Shown here: positions 1-9,649 of the stretch, piece by piece | Numbering within the stretch: the stretch's first letter is position 1 | Layout of the letters: every line of letters starts with the position of its first letter | DNA from: a virus | Direction: 5' to 3' (one strand) | Virus record (IMG/VR): IMGVR_UViG_3300025886_000021 | Span: 1 to 60,968 of that record | Length of the DNA stretch: 60,968 bases | The notes under the pieces: generated by a model | Databases searched by the model: none | Told to the model about the DNA's origin: nothing | Seen by the model: only the letters and a program-made list of their open reading frames with translations | Program-made: the position numbers and the translations under genes

Positions 1-2541
1 TGCTGCTGAGGCTGATGTCGATCCAGATGCTATAAAGGTTGGGGTTGGTGTTCCTGCACCTTCCAATGTTGTTACTCTTGTACTAAACGAAGCGCTTGGT
101 GCCGTAAATGATCCAGATATTCCAGCTGCGGTAAATGGAGATGCTACATTAGTTAGTTGTGAACCATCACCTACAAAATATGCTGCCGAAGCTGTACTAG
201 CAAATATTATGTCTCCGGTTTCTAGTGAAGCGGATATTGTGGTTAAAGTATTACCATGACCAATTCTAAGTTGGTTTGATTCTCCTGCTATGCCTTGGCT
301 CCCCGATCCTATTGTTATGTTTCCAGTGCCAGTGGTTTGGAGATTTCCTGCACTTCTTCCTATACCAATATTGTTTTGACCTGTACTAGTGCTACTTAAT
401 GCAGCGTCGCCAAATGCTATATTATATGTACCTGATGATATGTTTCGCATTGTACGAAATCCAAAGCCTATGTTACTATCTCCACTTGTAAGATACAATA
501 GTGCTTCTTGGCCTATACCAATATTATAATTAGCATCACTCATTCTAGCTACAGGACTTGTTCCTCCTGCTCCTGCTAACCTACCTATAAAAACATTAAA
601 GTCTGATGCATTTGTGCTTAATGCATATCCTGCTGCATAGCCAATACAAACATTATCATCTCCAGTTGTATTTGTATACCCCGCATTTTGTCCCAAAAAT
701 ACATTTCTAGGCCCATTAATAGTATTATTAAACCCAGCCCCCGATCCTAATGATAAGTTAGTAGAATTTACTCTAAATGCGTTAAATTCCCCAAGTACAG
801 TTAAAGACCCAGTTATTATAGCCGAACCTGTAAATGGAAATGGGGTGGATGATATACCAGATAATTGAGAACCATCACCTAAATATGTTCCAAATGATGC
901 GGTTGAAGCTGCACTCGAAGATACATCAGCTATAAAGGTAGCTTTTGTTGAAGACATATCTAACCACGTATTACCTCCAGCTACAATTGTAAAGTCGACT
1001 GCTGCGGTTCTAGAAGATAACGCAACACCAGTTCCTGCTACTCCAGTAGTTGTTCCTAGCTCTAGTGTCGATCGTGTAGCTCCTCCATTAGTAATAAATA
1101 TTAAGTCTGTTCCAGAGTTGGAGGAATTAAGGTTCCAACCCCAAGCTGTACCTCTGATTTTTATATTCTGGCCAGTTGATGCGGCAGCGGCAGTAATGTT
1201 TAAGGTTTCACTTGATCTGATAAACGTCTGTTCATTATTACTACCACCATTAGCAGATCCAACTGCTGACATTTCTAATATTGATTGAGCAGCGCCTTCA
1301 CCACCAGTTAACACAATACCAGCTCCTTCTGTATAAACTGGACTTAAATTATCTTCAGTATCATATATGCGTAATCTCGTTCCATCATTACTGCCTGATA
1401 TTACTATGGCAGCTTTTGGAGCATCTGGCAGTGACAGTAAAGGCAAAGATCCAGATAAGATTAATGATCCAGTTATAACTGCATCGCCGGTAAATGGAAA
1501 TGGGGTGGATGATATACCAGATAATTGTGAACCATCGCCTAAATATGTTCCAAATGATGCGGTTGACGCGGCACTTGAACTAATGTTACCTGATGATGTT
1601 ATGCTTCCGAGTACAGTTATAGGATGATTGGTGAATTGGAATCCAACATCACCATATCCAGCATCTGCGTTTATCAACAGTTTAGTATCATTTCCAGAAG
1701 ACCCCTCCATATCACCAATCTCAACTGTCGATGCTCCTAAAGCCAATTCAGCTGTTGTCGATGTATTTGAAGAATACGCTATTTGAAACAAATCCGGATC
1801 CGTGAATGGCCTTGCATATATATTCATGAAGGTTGAATCATCAGCATTTTTACCAAAAATAAAATGCTCGTATCCATTCTTTCCAATTTGAAGCGTATTT
1901 GAGGTAGTGCCGGATGAAGCAGATAATATCAATGATCCGGTTATAGATGCATTTCCAAGATGACTACCATCCCATTCTGCAGTGATACCGGTTAATCCAG
2001 ATCCATCTCCTTCAAAGCTTCCGCTAAACGATCCACTAACACCTAATGCGTTTCGAAGATCAACTCGTCCACCACTAACAATTAACTGTCTATTTGTAGC
2101 TAAATCAATATTAACTGAATCTTTAAACTGCGCTTCAGATTCTACCACAAATGCAGATGTACCTGTAGATATAACAACATCATCACCGTTACCAGCAATA
2201 TTAAAGTTGCCACCACCAGTATTCAATATTCCAGATGCAGATACTGTCGTAAATGGTTGATCGATATTAGCTGCTAATATATAGCTAGCTGATTGGGCTG
2301 ATGTAACATAACTTGCTGTTGCAACACTCATCGATGCGGTTTGTGAATTAGTTACAAATGATGACGTTGCGCTACTTGTAACAAATCCTAATTCTGTGAT
2401 TTGTGCTGATCCTGAAACTGTGCCGGATGGAACCCCGCCACCACCTCCATTCATTGCATATGATGCTGTAACAGCATAACTTGCTGATATATTATATAAT
2501 ACATTTTCCTGGAGCTGGCCTGGTCTAATTTGTCTAGCCAT
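1..2541 (-). CDS. Tail-fibre-like protein, 3' end outside window
   Basis: Reading the minus strand from ATG at 2541, the frame stays open for 847 codons to the left edge, so the C-terminus is missing. The start overlaps the stop of the upstream gene (TAATG). The protein is Ser/Thr/Ala/Gly-rich with low-complexity TASY and ISGS elements. It carries two near-identical copies of a GDGSQLSGISSTPFPFTG segment. A later stretch has repeats of the form NVFLGQNAGY..TTG..N..IG..AG, as in trimeric fibre and adhesin shafts of phages and Bacteroidota. It follows the neck genes gp13-gp14-gp15 and is probably a host-recognition or long fibre component. The repeat architecture supports a fibre; the exact position on the virion is unknown. 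Confidence 0.72.
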   Translation of the reverse strand, partial: MARQIRPGQLQENVLYNISASYAVTASYAMNGGGGGVPSGTVSGSAQITELGFVTSSATSSFVTNSQTASMSVATASYVTSAQSASYILAANIDQPFTTVSASGILNTGGGNFNIAGNGDDVVISTGTSAFVVESEAQFKDSVNIDLATNRQLIVSGGRVDLRNALGVSGSFSGSFEGDGSGLTGITAEWDGSHLGNASITGSLILSASSGTTSNTLQIGKNGYEHFIFGKNADDSTFMNIYARPFTDPDLFQIAYSSNTSTTAELALGASTVEIGDMEGSSGNDTKLLINADAGYGDVGFQFTNHPITVLGSITSSGNISSSAASTASFGTYLGDGSQLSGISSTPFPFTGDAVITGSLILSGSLPLLSLPDAPKAAIVISGSNDGTRLRIYDTEDNLSPVYTEGAGIVLTGGEGAAQSILEMSAVGSANGGSNNEQTFIRSSETLNITAAAASTGQNIKIRGTAWGWNLNSSNSGTDLIFITNGGATRSTLELGTTTGVAGTGVALSSRTAAVDFTIVAGGNTWLDMSSTKATFIADVSSSAASTASFGTYLGDGSQLSGISSTPFPFTGSAIITGSLTVLGEFNAFRVNSTNLSLGSGAGFNNTINGPRNVFLGQNAGYTNTTGDDNVCIGYAAGYALSTNASDFNVFIGRLAGAGGTSPVARMSDANYNIGIGQEALLYLTSGDSNIGFGFRTMRNISSGTYNIAFGDAALSSTSTGQNNIGIGRSAGNLQTTGTGNITIGSGSQGIAGESNQLRIGHGNTLTTISASLETGDIIFASTASAAYFVGDGSQLTNVASPFTAAGISGSFTAPSASFSTRVTTLEGAGTPTPTFIASGSTSASAA
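831..905. repeat. Intragenic direct repeat, copy 1
   Basis: About 75 bases are nearly identical to 1491..1565, exactly 660 bases away, inside the fibre gene. They encode the GDGSQLSGISSTPFPFTG segment. Confidence 0.85.
1491..1565. repeat. Intragenic direct repeat, copy 2
   Basis: Second copy of the repeat at 831..905. The few differences are mostly silent, so this looks like an in-frame modular duplication within a fibre gene. Confidence 0.85.
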
Positions 2542-3764
2542 TATGCCCATCTCCCATTAACAATAACAGTGTCTGTATTCAAAATATCATATCCCAATGT
2601 TCCTGTATTAAATACAATTGTTTGTGTTGTGTTTTCATCTGGTGTCCACGTATACGCTGCTTTGTCTATGTATTGACCATTTACATACACATCAAATTCA
2701 TTTTTAACGGCAAATTGCAAAGTGGTTGGATTTTGTGCTGGCGTAGCTGTAATGCTGACTTCCGTTGCAGAAACATATGTAGCAGTTTGATCTGTTAAAT
2801 TTGTTAGGTATAACATTGTAGTGCTATCAACAGATGTTTTACTTCCTCCGCCATTAACAATAACACTACCTCCGCCGGCAATCGTTTGTGATGCATTTAA
2901 TAATTGTTGCGGTACAATTGTAGTATTAAATATATTAGTATTTACATCTACTACCATATCGAATACTAATTTTTTAACTGAGTACATTTTTTTTAAAGTT
3001 GCAATTTTAGTTTCATGTTCTGATAAAAGAGTTCCTAATACTGTTAACGGTATAGTTGCTCTAACTAAACGATCTTCGCCTGTTGTATTAACAGTTTCAA
3101 AACTAACATTGCCTATAGAAGTTTCATATCGATTTTGTTCATTACCCCAAGCAAATCTACCATATGGTAATATTTGATCTATTACATCATTCATTTGAGT
3201 TGTAAAATCACACCAAATCATCATTTCATATTCAACTGTAACATATTTTGGTATATCAATTACATATACTTTATCCGAATTAGTTGGTATATTTGTTGGA
3301 ATTGGAAACAATTCATCTTCATACCTATTTCGTTTATTATATTTTGTTTTGTATATTATACGATTATCTGAAAGTGTACGATTAACATCTAATCCTTTTT
3401 TATTGTCTCGCTCTTGCATTGAACTACGTTTTATCATAATAAGCGGAGATTGAAGCATTCCTTTTTCATCTCTAATATATCCTAAACGACGAACATTATC
3501 CCATTTTTCTCCATTTGAAAATATAACAGGAATATTTATCAGGTTTTTATTAGCAGTAATTTGTGGTTCTATTTCATTTTCAATATACCATTTAATGGCA
3601 TAATCAATATCATATACTGTTCGCTGCGCACTTCGTATTACATCATCGTCGCGTCTTGTTTGCTCGGCCCGATTTAATATTGGATCATCAAATATACCTT
3701 CTGTGCGTTTAGGACTAGGTTTATTTGTTTTGCGATCTATATTTTTTCTGTTATATCTAGGCAC
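2541..3764 (-). CDS. gp15-like tail completion / sheath terminator protein
   Basis: 407 aa, starting at a GTG codon (3762..3764) with an AAAGGA Shine-Dalgarno upstream. It immediately follows the gp14-like gene in transcription order, the place gp15 occupies in T4. A central segment, VEYEMMIWCDFTTQMNDVID then QILPYG, resembles the T4 gp15 segment around IYELSIFTRYEDDMFQIVEQ. In T4, gp15 caps the tail tube and sheath and joins the tail to the neck. The protein is longer than T4 gp15 (272 aa), with an added N-terminus of about 70 residues and a C-terminal beta-rich region. The family call rests on that motif and on synteny. Confidence 0.65.
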   Translation of the reverse strand: MPRYNRKNIDRKTNKPSPKRTEGIFDDPILNRAEQTRRDDDVIRSAQRTVYDIDYAIKWYIENEIEPQITANKNLINIPVIFSNGEKWDNVRRLGYIRDEKGMLQSPLIMIKRSSMQERDNKKGLDVNRTLSDNRIIYKTKYNKRNRYEDELFPIPTNIPTNSDKVYVIDIPKYVTVEYEMMIWCDFTTQMNDVIDQILPYGRFAWGNEQNRYETSIGNVSFETVNTTGEDRLVRATIPLTVLGTLLSEHETKIATLKKMYSVKKLVFDMVVDVNTNIFNTTIVPQQLLNASQTIAGGGSVIVNGGGSKTSVDSTTMLYLTNLTDQTATYVSATEVSITATPAQNPTTLQFAVKNEFDVYVNGQYIDKAAYTWTPDENTTQTIVFNTGTLGYDILNTDTVIVNGRWA

Positions 3765-3766
3765 GG

Positions 3767-4285
3767 CTATCCTTTAAATGCTGGAGAAGCATTGTTGCCT
3801 CCAGTTCTTATATCTTTAATGCCTTGTGGTGTTTGACGAGTAACATGAGCGTCTACCATTACTGACACACTATATCCATGATCGTCGCCATTGGGCCATG
3901 TTTCTGGGTTTTTACCTACAAAATATTGATTTGCATCAACATTGTCTACTTCAAAATATTCATTGTCCCAAAGCAATATATCTCCAACTTCTGGATAAAA
4001 GTCTGCTCTAACTAATATATCTCTAGATATAGCAAATTTACCCGTTCTAGTATATGTGTGTCCATAATCGTCCATATTTGAATTTTTTTCGTCTTTGGTA
4101 ATCACACATGGTATTAATATAGAGTCATAATACGATTTATTTTCTGATTCTCCGTATATATTTGAGTTTGATGGTCCAACTATTAATTTGTAAAATTCTA
4201 TCTCAGTATCAATTATTGCGTTGATTAATTCTGAGTTAATTGCTGCTACAAATTTAGCATCTCGTTGTCCACCAAATAATGCCAT
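3767..4285 (-). CDS. gp14-like neck protein
   Basis: 172 aa, ATG with AGGATAAAAC upstream. The start MALFGGQRDAKF and the segment YGESENKSYYDSILIPC are characteristic of the T4-like gp14 head-completion/neck family. T4 gp14 is larger (256 aa). It lies between the gp13-like and gp15-like genes with 2-3 base gaps, so the three are surely co-translated. In T4, gp13 and gp14 bind the portal after packaging and form the site where the tail attaches. Confidence 0.75.
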   Translation of the reverse strand: MALFGGQRDAKFVAAINSELINAIIDTEIEFYKLIVGPSNSNIYGESENKSYYDSILIPCVITKDEKNSNMDDYGHTYTRTGKFAISRDILVRADFYPEVGDILLWDNEYFEVDNVDANQYFVGKNPETWPNGDDHGYSVSVMVDAHVTRQTPQGIKDIRTGGNNASPAFKG

Positions 4286-4288
4286 GTT

Positions 4289-5512
4289 TTATCCTATATA
4301 TATTTTTAATGGAACTTTGCTTAATATTTCCATTTGTTGAGTAGCTTCCGCCCCTTGCCTTGTGAGCATTTGTTCTTTTGTCAATTTTTCTAAAAATTCT
4401 CGAAGCTGAGTAATTAATGCTTCTTTTTCAGACTGACCTTGACTAACCAAATCTCCTCCGTTTAGTGTTACTTCTCCTCCCGGGATTGGTACATTTGAAT
4501 ATTTGCTACGAATATATCCCAATGTTTCTTTGACTTGAGCCGCTCCATATCTATATATCCAACTACGCCCCATATCATTAATATTGGTGTACTTTTGATA
4601 TGAGTATGGTATATTAGATGCGTCTGTGACTACACCGTTTAAAAGTGCGCTATTCCCAAATAATACCCCATCATTCGTTTTGTCTTTTTCATACATAAAT
4701 TCAAACCAAACTTTGTCATAAAATGGTGTAGATATAGTACCTTGTGTTCCTGGTACTGGATATAATTTGATATCATCTCCATGAATTTCAAATGAAAATG
4801 CGGATTTTCTAATTCGATCGTTCATTTCAATAGTTTGAATTCGGAATAAATCCATATGCAATGGCATCATCATGAAATTGACACTAGGAGAAAATCCTCC
4901 AAAATCAAATGCATCTAAAAGTTGTTGTGAACCTAATCCAGTTCCTACGAATGGATCAAAATATCTTACTATTGCTGGAGGCGTATTATGAAGAACTTTT
5001 CTAATTTCGATACCATTATTATTGGTAATGTCTACACCTAATGATGCAGATACAGCTTTTCTAATACTATATGTTTGTTGTCCGTCTTGTACGTCAATTG
5101 ATGCAGTATGCCATTTTACATTACCTCCGGAGTCTGCTTCTGTTCCATATGTTTTTGATAGCTTAGTAATATAACCTAAATTACCTCCTACTAATGCTCC
5201 AGTAAATCCATCGCCAGTTAAAAAACTCGATCCAGTGTCTACGCCTAATGTGTTTATTAAATTGTTAACAATGTTATTTTGATTAACTTGATTGGAATAT
5301 TCTATAACTGCAGTTTCAAATGCCGTATAAAAATTTATGTCTAATAGTTCAACATCCATGATTGGATATCCAACATGATTGGCAGCAAAGACAGCAAAAC
5401 TATCTGCTTCACTTTGAAATGCATTATCATTATCAAAAAATCCAAATGGTGTTTTTCCAGGCGCAAATGACGAACTACCGGGCCAAATTGGTTTATTTTC
5501 TGAATAGTCCAT
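4289..5512 (-). CDS. gp13-like neck protein
   Basis: 407 aa, ATG with AAAAGGA upstream and a late-promoter-like element at 5526..5534. The N-terminal region has YPIMDVELLDINFYTAFETA and the C-terminal region has KETLGYIRSKYSN followed by a Gln/Glu-rich helix, a pattern seen in gp13 head-completion proteins of marine T4-like phages. T4 gp13 is shorter (309 aa). Synteny with gp14 and gp15 directly downstream supports the call. Confidence 0.7.
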   Translation of the reverse strand: MDYSENKPIWPGSSSFAPGKTPFGFFDNDNAFQSEADSFAVFAANHVGYPIMDVELLDINFYTAFETAVIEYSNQVNQNNIVNNLINTLGVDTGSSFLTGDGFTGALVGGNLGYITKLSKTYGTEADSGGNVKWHTASIDVQDGQQTYSIRKAVSASLGVDITNNNGIEIRKVLHNTPPAIVRYFDPFVGTGLGSQQLLDAFDFGGFSPSVNFMMMPLHMDLFRIQTIEMNDRIRKSAFSFEIHGDDIKLYPVPGTQGTISTPFYDKVWFEFMYEKDKTNDGVLFGNSALLNGVVTDASNIPYSYQKYTNINDMGRSWIYRYGAAQVKETLGYIRSKYSNVPIPGGEVTLNGGDLVSQGQSEKEALITQLREFLEKLTKEQMLTRQGAEATQQMEILSKVPLKIYIG

Positions 5513-5525
5513 ATTTTCCTTTTAT

Positions 5526-5534
5526 TATAAATAT
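5526..5534 (-). promoter_or_regulatory. Late-promoter-like element upstream of gp13
   Basis: ATATTTATA on the coding strand, 13 bases before the ATG. It is one of about 20 same-oriented copies in the window. Confidence 0.55.
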
Positions 5535-6199
5535 CAATACTTTTCATTTAGAAGGTTCAAAATCTCTTCTAAAGATTCATGTCGGTGGTTATCTGTTAAA
5601 ATAATTTCATTAACATATTTCGATTCTTTAATTTTTGGTACCTCATGTATAGCAGAATCGTTGGTATATTTTAAATCAATTTGATACCGGTCTCCACATA
5701 ATATCATAGTGCTATGTTTGCCTAACCGACTCACAACCATTTGTAGTTGTTGTTTAGTTAGGTTTTGAAATTCATCTACAATACATATTGAATGATCAAA
5801 AGTACGTCCTCTAAAATGGGCTAATGAAACTAATTCAATATTTTCTTCTTTTTCCATTTTTTCTAATAATTCTGGTTTATTGTAAACTTTTCTCATGTTA
5901 CTTCGTATAGGAACAAGCCATTCGCTCATTTTTTCTTCCAAAGACCCAGGTAGGAATCCATTATCTTCAGTAGATACAGTAGGACGAGTAATAATAATTT
6001 TGTCAACTTCTCGTTTAAAATATTTGTCTAATGCTACTTGTACTGCTAACAATGTTTTACCTGAACCAGCTTTACCTAATATAAAGTTAAATGGTGTTTT
6101 TAATATTTTAGCTTTTGCTTGTTTTTGTTCTTCTGATAATGTTATAGAAAATTTAATACTGTTTTTTGGAGGGGTCTTGACCCGGTTTGGTGTCGACAT
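5534..6199 (-). CDS. phoH: PhoH-like P-loop ATPase
   Basis: 221 aa. Walker A is GKAGSGKT (residues 42-49), with a PhoH-type ITRP motif near 70-73 and Walker B CIVDEFQNL (about 138-146), followed by LGKHSTMILCGD. This is the classical PhoH/RhaB-like ATPase core without extra domains. PhoH is widespread in marine phages; in cells it is linked to phosphate starvation and RNA metabolism, but its phage role is unsettled. The ATG has AAAAGG upstream. It is embedded in the head/neck operon between the 91-aa gene and gp13. Confidence 0.92.
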   Translation of the reverse strand: MSTPNRVKTPPKNSIKFSITLSEEQKQAKAKILKTPFNFILGKAGSGKTLLAVQVALDKYFKREVDKIIITRPTVSTEDNGFLPGSLEEKMSEWLVPIRSNMRKVYNKPELLEKMEKEENIELVSLAHFRGRTFDHSICIVDEFQNLTKQQLQMVVSRLGKHSTMILCGDRYQIDLKYTNDSAIHEVPKIKESKYVNEIILTDNHRHESLEEILNLLNEKY

Positions 6200-6211
6200 A
6201 TTATAACCTTT

Positions 6212-6487
6212 TTAGCTTAATTTAGTAAGTGTTGTTTGACGATATGACATATCTTTAAGTGTTTCAATTTTACCTAAACATAGTTGTCGAATTGCTTGAA
6301 ATGTTTTATTTGCTGGGTACGGTGTTAAGATTTTAATTTTAACCAACTCTTTATTAGGTCCCAAGTCTTGTTCTATATGAACCATTAAAACTAAACGTAT
6401 TGCTCTGATTCGATCTAACACGTCTACAAGTCGGCCGTCATACCGTATATCTGCAAACATTTCGTATTTGATTCTTGGAACTGCCAT
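6212..6487 (-). CDS. Small conserved phage protein next to the capsid gene
   Basis: 91 aa, beginning MAVPRIKYEMFADIRYD; mixed charged and hydrophobic, with no signal peptide or membrane segment. A late-promoter-like element at 6503..6511 and the capsid-gene terminator at 6523..6548 lie just upstream, so it probably starts a new transcript leading into phoH and the neck genes. I do not recognise the family. Its basic residues (KIKILTPYP, SYRQTTLTK) would allow nucleic-acid or capsid binding, but that is a guess. Confidence 0.75.
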   Translation of the reverse strand: MAVPRIKYEMFADIRYDGRLVDVLDRIRAIRLVLMVHIEQDLGPNKELVKIKILTPYPANKTFQAIRQLCLGKIETLKDMSYRQTTLTKLS

Positions 6488-6502
6488 ATTATTTCTTTTT
6501 TA

Positions 6503-6511
6503 TATAAATAT
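6503..6511 (-). promoter_or_regulatory. Late-promoter-like element
   Basis: ATATTTATA on the coding strand, 15 bases before the ATG of the 91-aa gene and just past the capsid terminator. Confidence 0.6.
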
Positions 6512-6522
6512 CAAAACAGTAA

Positions 6523-6548
6523 AAAAGGGGAGCCGAAGCCCCCCTTTT
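6523..6548 (-). terminator. Intrinsic terminator after the major capsid gene
   Basis: Stem AAAAGGGG/CCCCTTTT with a short loop, flanked by a T-run on the minus strand. It lies about 50 bases past the capsid stop and is G+C-rich in an AT-rich background. Confidence 0.85.
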
Positions 6549-6599
6549 CCCATTCAATTGTTAATTCTTTAAATTAAAAAGTGTTTAACTGTTTAACTA

Positions 6600-8285
6600 T
6601 TAAAGAGTCTCCAATCCTTTCACATATACTTTTCCGTAGAATTCTGGACGAACTACTTTCTTCGCGTAACGTGTCATGACACCTTTACGTGGAGTGAAGT
6701 TTACCGGATCATATACTAATGGAGTCATGATAAGAGGTACATATGGAGAGAAAACTGCTCCTGTTTCTAGGAATTGTGCTCCTCTGAAGCCCATAAGAAT
6801 TACATTTTCTTTCATGTATGGATTTTTATAAACAGTGTATCTGTTATTGATTGCACCAATCTTTTGTACACCTGCGGCAAATTCCATTTTGTCACCATTT
6901 GTGTCTGCAGCAAATCCAGGAATAGATTCAAGGATAGTTGCAACTGCTGGAGATGTAACTAAGAAGTTAGCACCACCACGCAATGTCTTTTGGTGAATTT
7001 TATTTGAAACTTTCTGCAATTTCGTACCAAGAGTTTGGAACCATCCACCTTGCGTGTTATAGAACCCACCAGTAACAGCAGACGTTTGATCGAATGCCGA
7101 TCCATTCCAGATCTCATTGTTAACAGCTGACCAATACTCAGTAGTTGGAGCAGATGAAATCAACATATCAAGAATCTCTAAATCGATCTCCATTGATACA
7201 TACTCAGATAACATTGAAGTTAATTCTGCTTCTGCATCGATAGAGTGATAAGCGTTAAGGTCTTGAGCGAACTCAGGAGTCCATACAGCCTTTAACTTAC
7301 GAGTCTTAGCAACGATTGGCTCACTTTGAAGTTCCAAGTTAACTTCTGGAATATCAATATCTGTACCTTCGTTAATACCACTTGTTCCACCAGCGTTACC
7401 TTTGAATGGATTTTTGTCTTCAAAATCACCTCTAGTTGTATCCGTTGGAGCCAAGCTATAGTTGATGTTAAATGTATTATTCGTGATCGCATCTTGAATT
7501 CCAGCTGCCAATGACATTGTTACTACCATTGATGCAGTAAAGTTAGCATCAATTGTTGAGAATGCTTGTACTGGAACAACTTCTGTAGATCCGGAAATCA
7601 CTGTAAATGATCTAACAGCCAATGGATCAGCGTTAACTGGTACTGGTACTGTTAAATTAAAATACTGACCAGAATTGGCAGTGTAAAGTGAATCAAAGTT
7701 TAATGATGCACTAGTTGCAGATGCAGCTGCTGCTAAAGAACCTGTAGAGGCTCCTGCAGATACAGTTGCGGCAGTACCAGTTTGAGTTGGAATTGAATAT
7801 CCAAATCTACCAGCACCATAAAGACCACCGGTTGGATCACCTGATGTATTAGTTACACCAAACATTGAATCGTCAGCTTCTGGAGTTCCAAATGGATGTC
7901 CATTGTCTCCAGGAACATCAGCATTGTCATCATCAAATCCAGGTACAGCTGTACCATATTTAAAGTCTAAGTAAAATACTAGACCTGATGGCAAGTTCAT
8001 TGGTTGAACTGATACGAATTCTTTAGCTGCAAATTCAGCAAAGATTCTTCTTACTAATGGAAGAGCAACTCCTGCCCATTCCTCAGAACCTGCTGCGGTA
8101 CCCGTAGCATTTGATTCTTTTACTAGTTGTCTTGCTTGATTTTCAAGCAGAGTAGCCATTCCGGCTTTTTCAGTCTCACTAGTAAGACCTTCTAATAGAC
8201 CTGTTCTTTCCCATTTTGAAACGTGTGCTTTAACAGCATTTCTTTGAGAAGCGTCAGGACTTTGTAATAATGAATTTAAACTCAT
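6600..8285 (-). CDS. Major capsid protein, gp23-like
   Basis: 561 aa, near the T4 gp23 length (521 aa). The N-terminal pro-region ends near LLENQARQLVKES, a plausible processing zone with an L-x-E site (LLE). It is followed by GSEEWAGVALPLVRRIFAEF and LPSGLVFYLDFKYGT, both typical of gp23. The C-terminal part has TRYAKKVVRPEFYGKVYVKG. AAAGGAAAAC precedes the ATG. It follows the scaffold gene by 24 bases and ends at a strong terminator, as expected for the most expressed gene. Like the scaffold gene, it is visibly less AT-rich than the tail genes. Confidence 0.95.
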   Translation of the reverse strand: MSLNSLLQSPDASQRNAVKAHVSKWERTGLLEGLTSETEKAGMATLLENQARQLVKESNATGTAAGSEEWAGVALPLVRRIFAEFAAKEFVSVQPMNLPSGLVFYLDFKYGTAVPGFDDDNADVPGDNGHPFGTPEADDSMFGVTNTSGDPTGGLYGAGRFGYSIPTQTGTAATVSAGASTGSLAAAASATSASLNFDSLYTANSGQYFNLTVPVPVNADPLAVRSFTVISGSTEVVPVQAFSTIDANFTASMVVTMSLAAGIQDAITNNTFNINYSLAPTDTTRGDFEDKNPFKGNAGGTSGINEGTDIDIPEVNLELQSEPIVAKTRKLKAVWTPEFAQDLNAYHSIDAEAELTSMLSEYVSMEIDLEILDMLISSAPTTEYWSAVNNEIWNGSAFDQTSAVTGGFYNTQGGWFQTLGTKLQKVSNKIHQKTLRGGANFLVTSPAVATILESIPGFAADTNGDKMEFAAGVQKIGAINNRYTVYKNPYMKENVILMGFRGAQFLETGAVFSPYVPLIMTPLVYDPVNFTPRKGVMTRYAKKVVRPEFYGKVYVKGLETL

Positions 8286-8309
8286 TTTTTGTTTTCCTTT
8301 TTTTAAAGT

Positions 8310-9470
8310 TTATTTAATTAAACCCGCTAGTTTCTTCCAACGGTTGGCTTGTTCAAAGCCTTCAGTTAATACTTGAGTTGTTGCTTTGCTTGGAGCAGTT
8401 GTTGCAACAGGTTTAGATGCTAATGATCTTGATTCTTTAACTACCTTTCTTTTACCTCTACTAGGCTTTTTGAAAGATTCTGCCAAAGTACTAAATACTA
8501 GTTTAGCTTCTCTTGTGTTTGCTGCTCTATCAAAGTTTTCAATAACTTTCATTTTTTGACCTTCGTTAAGATCAAAGTTTCTGAACAATTTGTTCGTGTA
8601 AAGAAGTTTTGCGTTTAGAAGATTAACTTCGTTGATTACCGATTTAAGATGACCAACCGTACGATATGCTTCGTCAAGTTCTTCTTTAACAACTTTAGAT
8701 TCACTTTCGTTACATCCACATCCGCTTGTTTTGCCTTCTGCCATTGGTTTACCGCAATCTGGGCATTCTTTTTCTTTGTCTTCTTCGTCTTCTTCTTCTG
8801 CTAGAATTGCTTCAATAAGTTCGTCGATCGATTGATTGGTAGATTCTACAACTTGTCCTGGGTCAAGTCCATTGTCTTTTTCGGAATAATTTTCTGGTAT
8901 CATATTATCATCATACTCTGCATAATCGCCTTCGCCATATATACCCTCTTCTTGGGAGTCAGCTTCTAGATCTTCTTCAAGCTCTCGAATAATTTCTTCA
9001 AGACCCAAATCTTCTTCCGCACCCATGGGTCCAACTTCTTCATCTTCGATGCCCATTTGCATTTCCGCGTCATCTTCCATATCAACATCCATTTCTGGTT
9101 CTACATCCATGTCATCCATTCCTGGTTTTGACATAATATCACCAGTAAAGTCAATTTCGCCGTCCATGTCAGTGTCAATTTCGATATCACCAACATCCAT
9201 TGGTTCGCCGTCCATTTCTGGTTCCATTTCCATGCCGTCCATTTCTGGTTCCATTTCCATGTCACCTTCCATGTCATCCATTCCTGGTTCCAAAGCCATA
9301 CCGCCTTCCAACTCTTCGTCTTCTAACTCACTCATCAATTCATTTTCTAGCATACTCTTCATTCTAGGGGCAAATGCCTCTTGAAGAGCAACTTTTGCAT
9401 TCGCTAACGCAGTTTCTTTAACGGCTTTAGCATCCGCAATTGCTTCTTTTAGCAAATCTGATTTTGCCAT
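8310..9470 (-). CDS. Prohead core scaffold protein, gp22-like
   Basis: 386 aa with the strongest Shine-Dalgarno in the region (AAGGAG). The N-terminus DLLKEAIADAKAVKETALAN followed by AKVALQEAFAPRMKSMLENE resembles gp22-type core proteins of T4-like phages. A very acidic Met/Asp/Glu repeat region follows (about residues 50-190, MEPEMDG units), then a Cys cluster CPDCGKP..CGCN like a zinc ribbon. The C-terminal helix ends RWKKLAGLIK. Several L-x-E sites (LQE, LEN) fit degradation by gp21 during maturation, as in T4. It sits immediately upstream of gp23, as in T4. Confidence 0.82.
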   Translation of the reverse strand: MAKSDLLKEAIADAKAVKETALANAKVALQEAFAPRMKSMLENELMSELEDEELEGGMALEPGMDDMEGDMEMEPEMDGMEMEPEMDGEPMDVGDIEIDTDMDGEIDFTGDIMSKPGMDDMDVEPEMDVDMEDDAEMQMGIEDEEVGPMGAEEDLGLEEIIRELEEDLEADSQEEGIYGEGDYAEYDDNMIPENYSEKDNGLDPGQVVESTNQSIDELIEAILAEEEDEEDKEKECPDCGKPMAEGKTSGCGCNESESKVVKEELDEAYRTVGHLKSVINEVNLLNAKLLYTNKLFRNFDLNEGQKMKVIENFDRAANTREAKLVFSTLAESFKKPSRGKRKVVKESRSLASKPVATTAPSKATTQVLTEGFEQANRWKKLAGLIK

Positions 9471-9571
9471 TTGTTTTCTCCTTAAATTTGTTTTTTGGAA
9501 ATAAGATTATTTTAAATCTTAATAGAATTATTTTATTTAATAGACACTATATAGGGATAGCGTATTTCCAA

Positions 9572-9580
9572 TATAAATAT
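9572..9580 (-). promoter_or_regulatory. Late-promoter-like element upstream of scaffold/capsid genes
   Basis: ATATTTATA on the coding strand, between the bS21 terminator and the scaffold gene. It is about 100 bases from the start, an unusually long leader for this genome. Confidence 0.55.
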
Positions 9581-9604
9581 ACCGCTACTTAGAAAACAGT
9601 AAAA

Positions 9605-9630
9605 AAGTCCTAACATTTCTGCTAGGACTT
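9605..9630 (-). terminator. Intrinsic terminator after bS21 gene
   Basis: Inverted repeat AAGTCCTA/TAGGACTT with a 10-base loop, followed on the minus strand by a T-run; A/T runs on both sides could make it bidirectional. It separates the bS21 operon from the gp22-gp23 operon. Confidence 0.85.
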
Positions 9631-9649
9631 GTAAAAAAACTTTAAATAT

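Noticed and set aside
9025-9384. Plus-strand 119-aa frame opposite the scaffold gene
   Set aside because: It mirrors the repetitive Met/Glu/Asp codons of gp22 and is Ser/Ile/Pro-rich low complexity; no start context.
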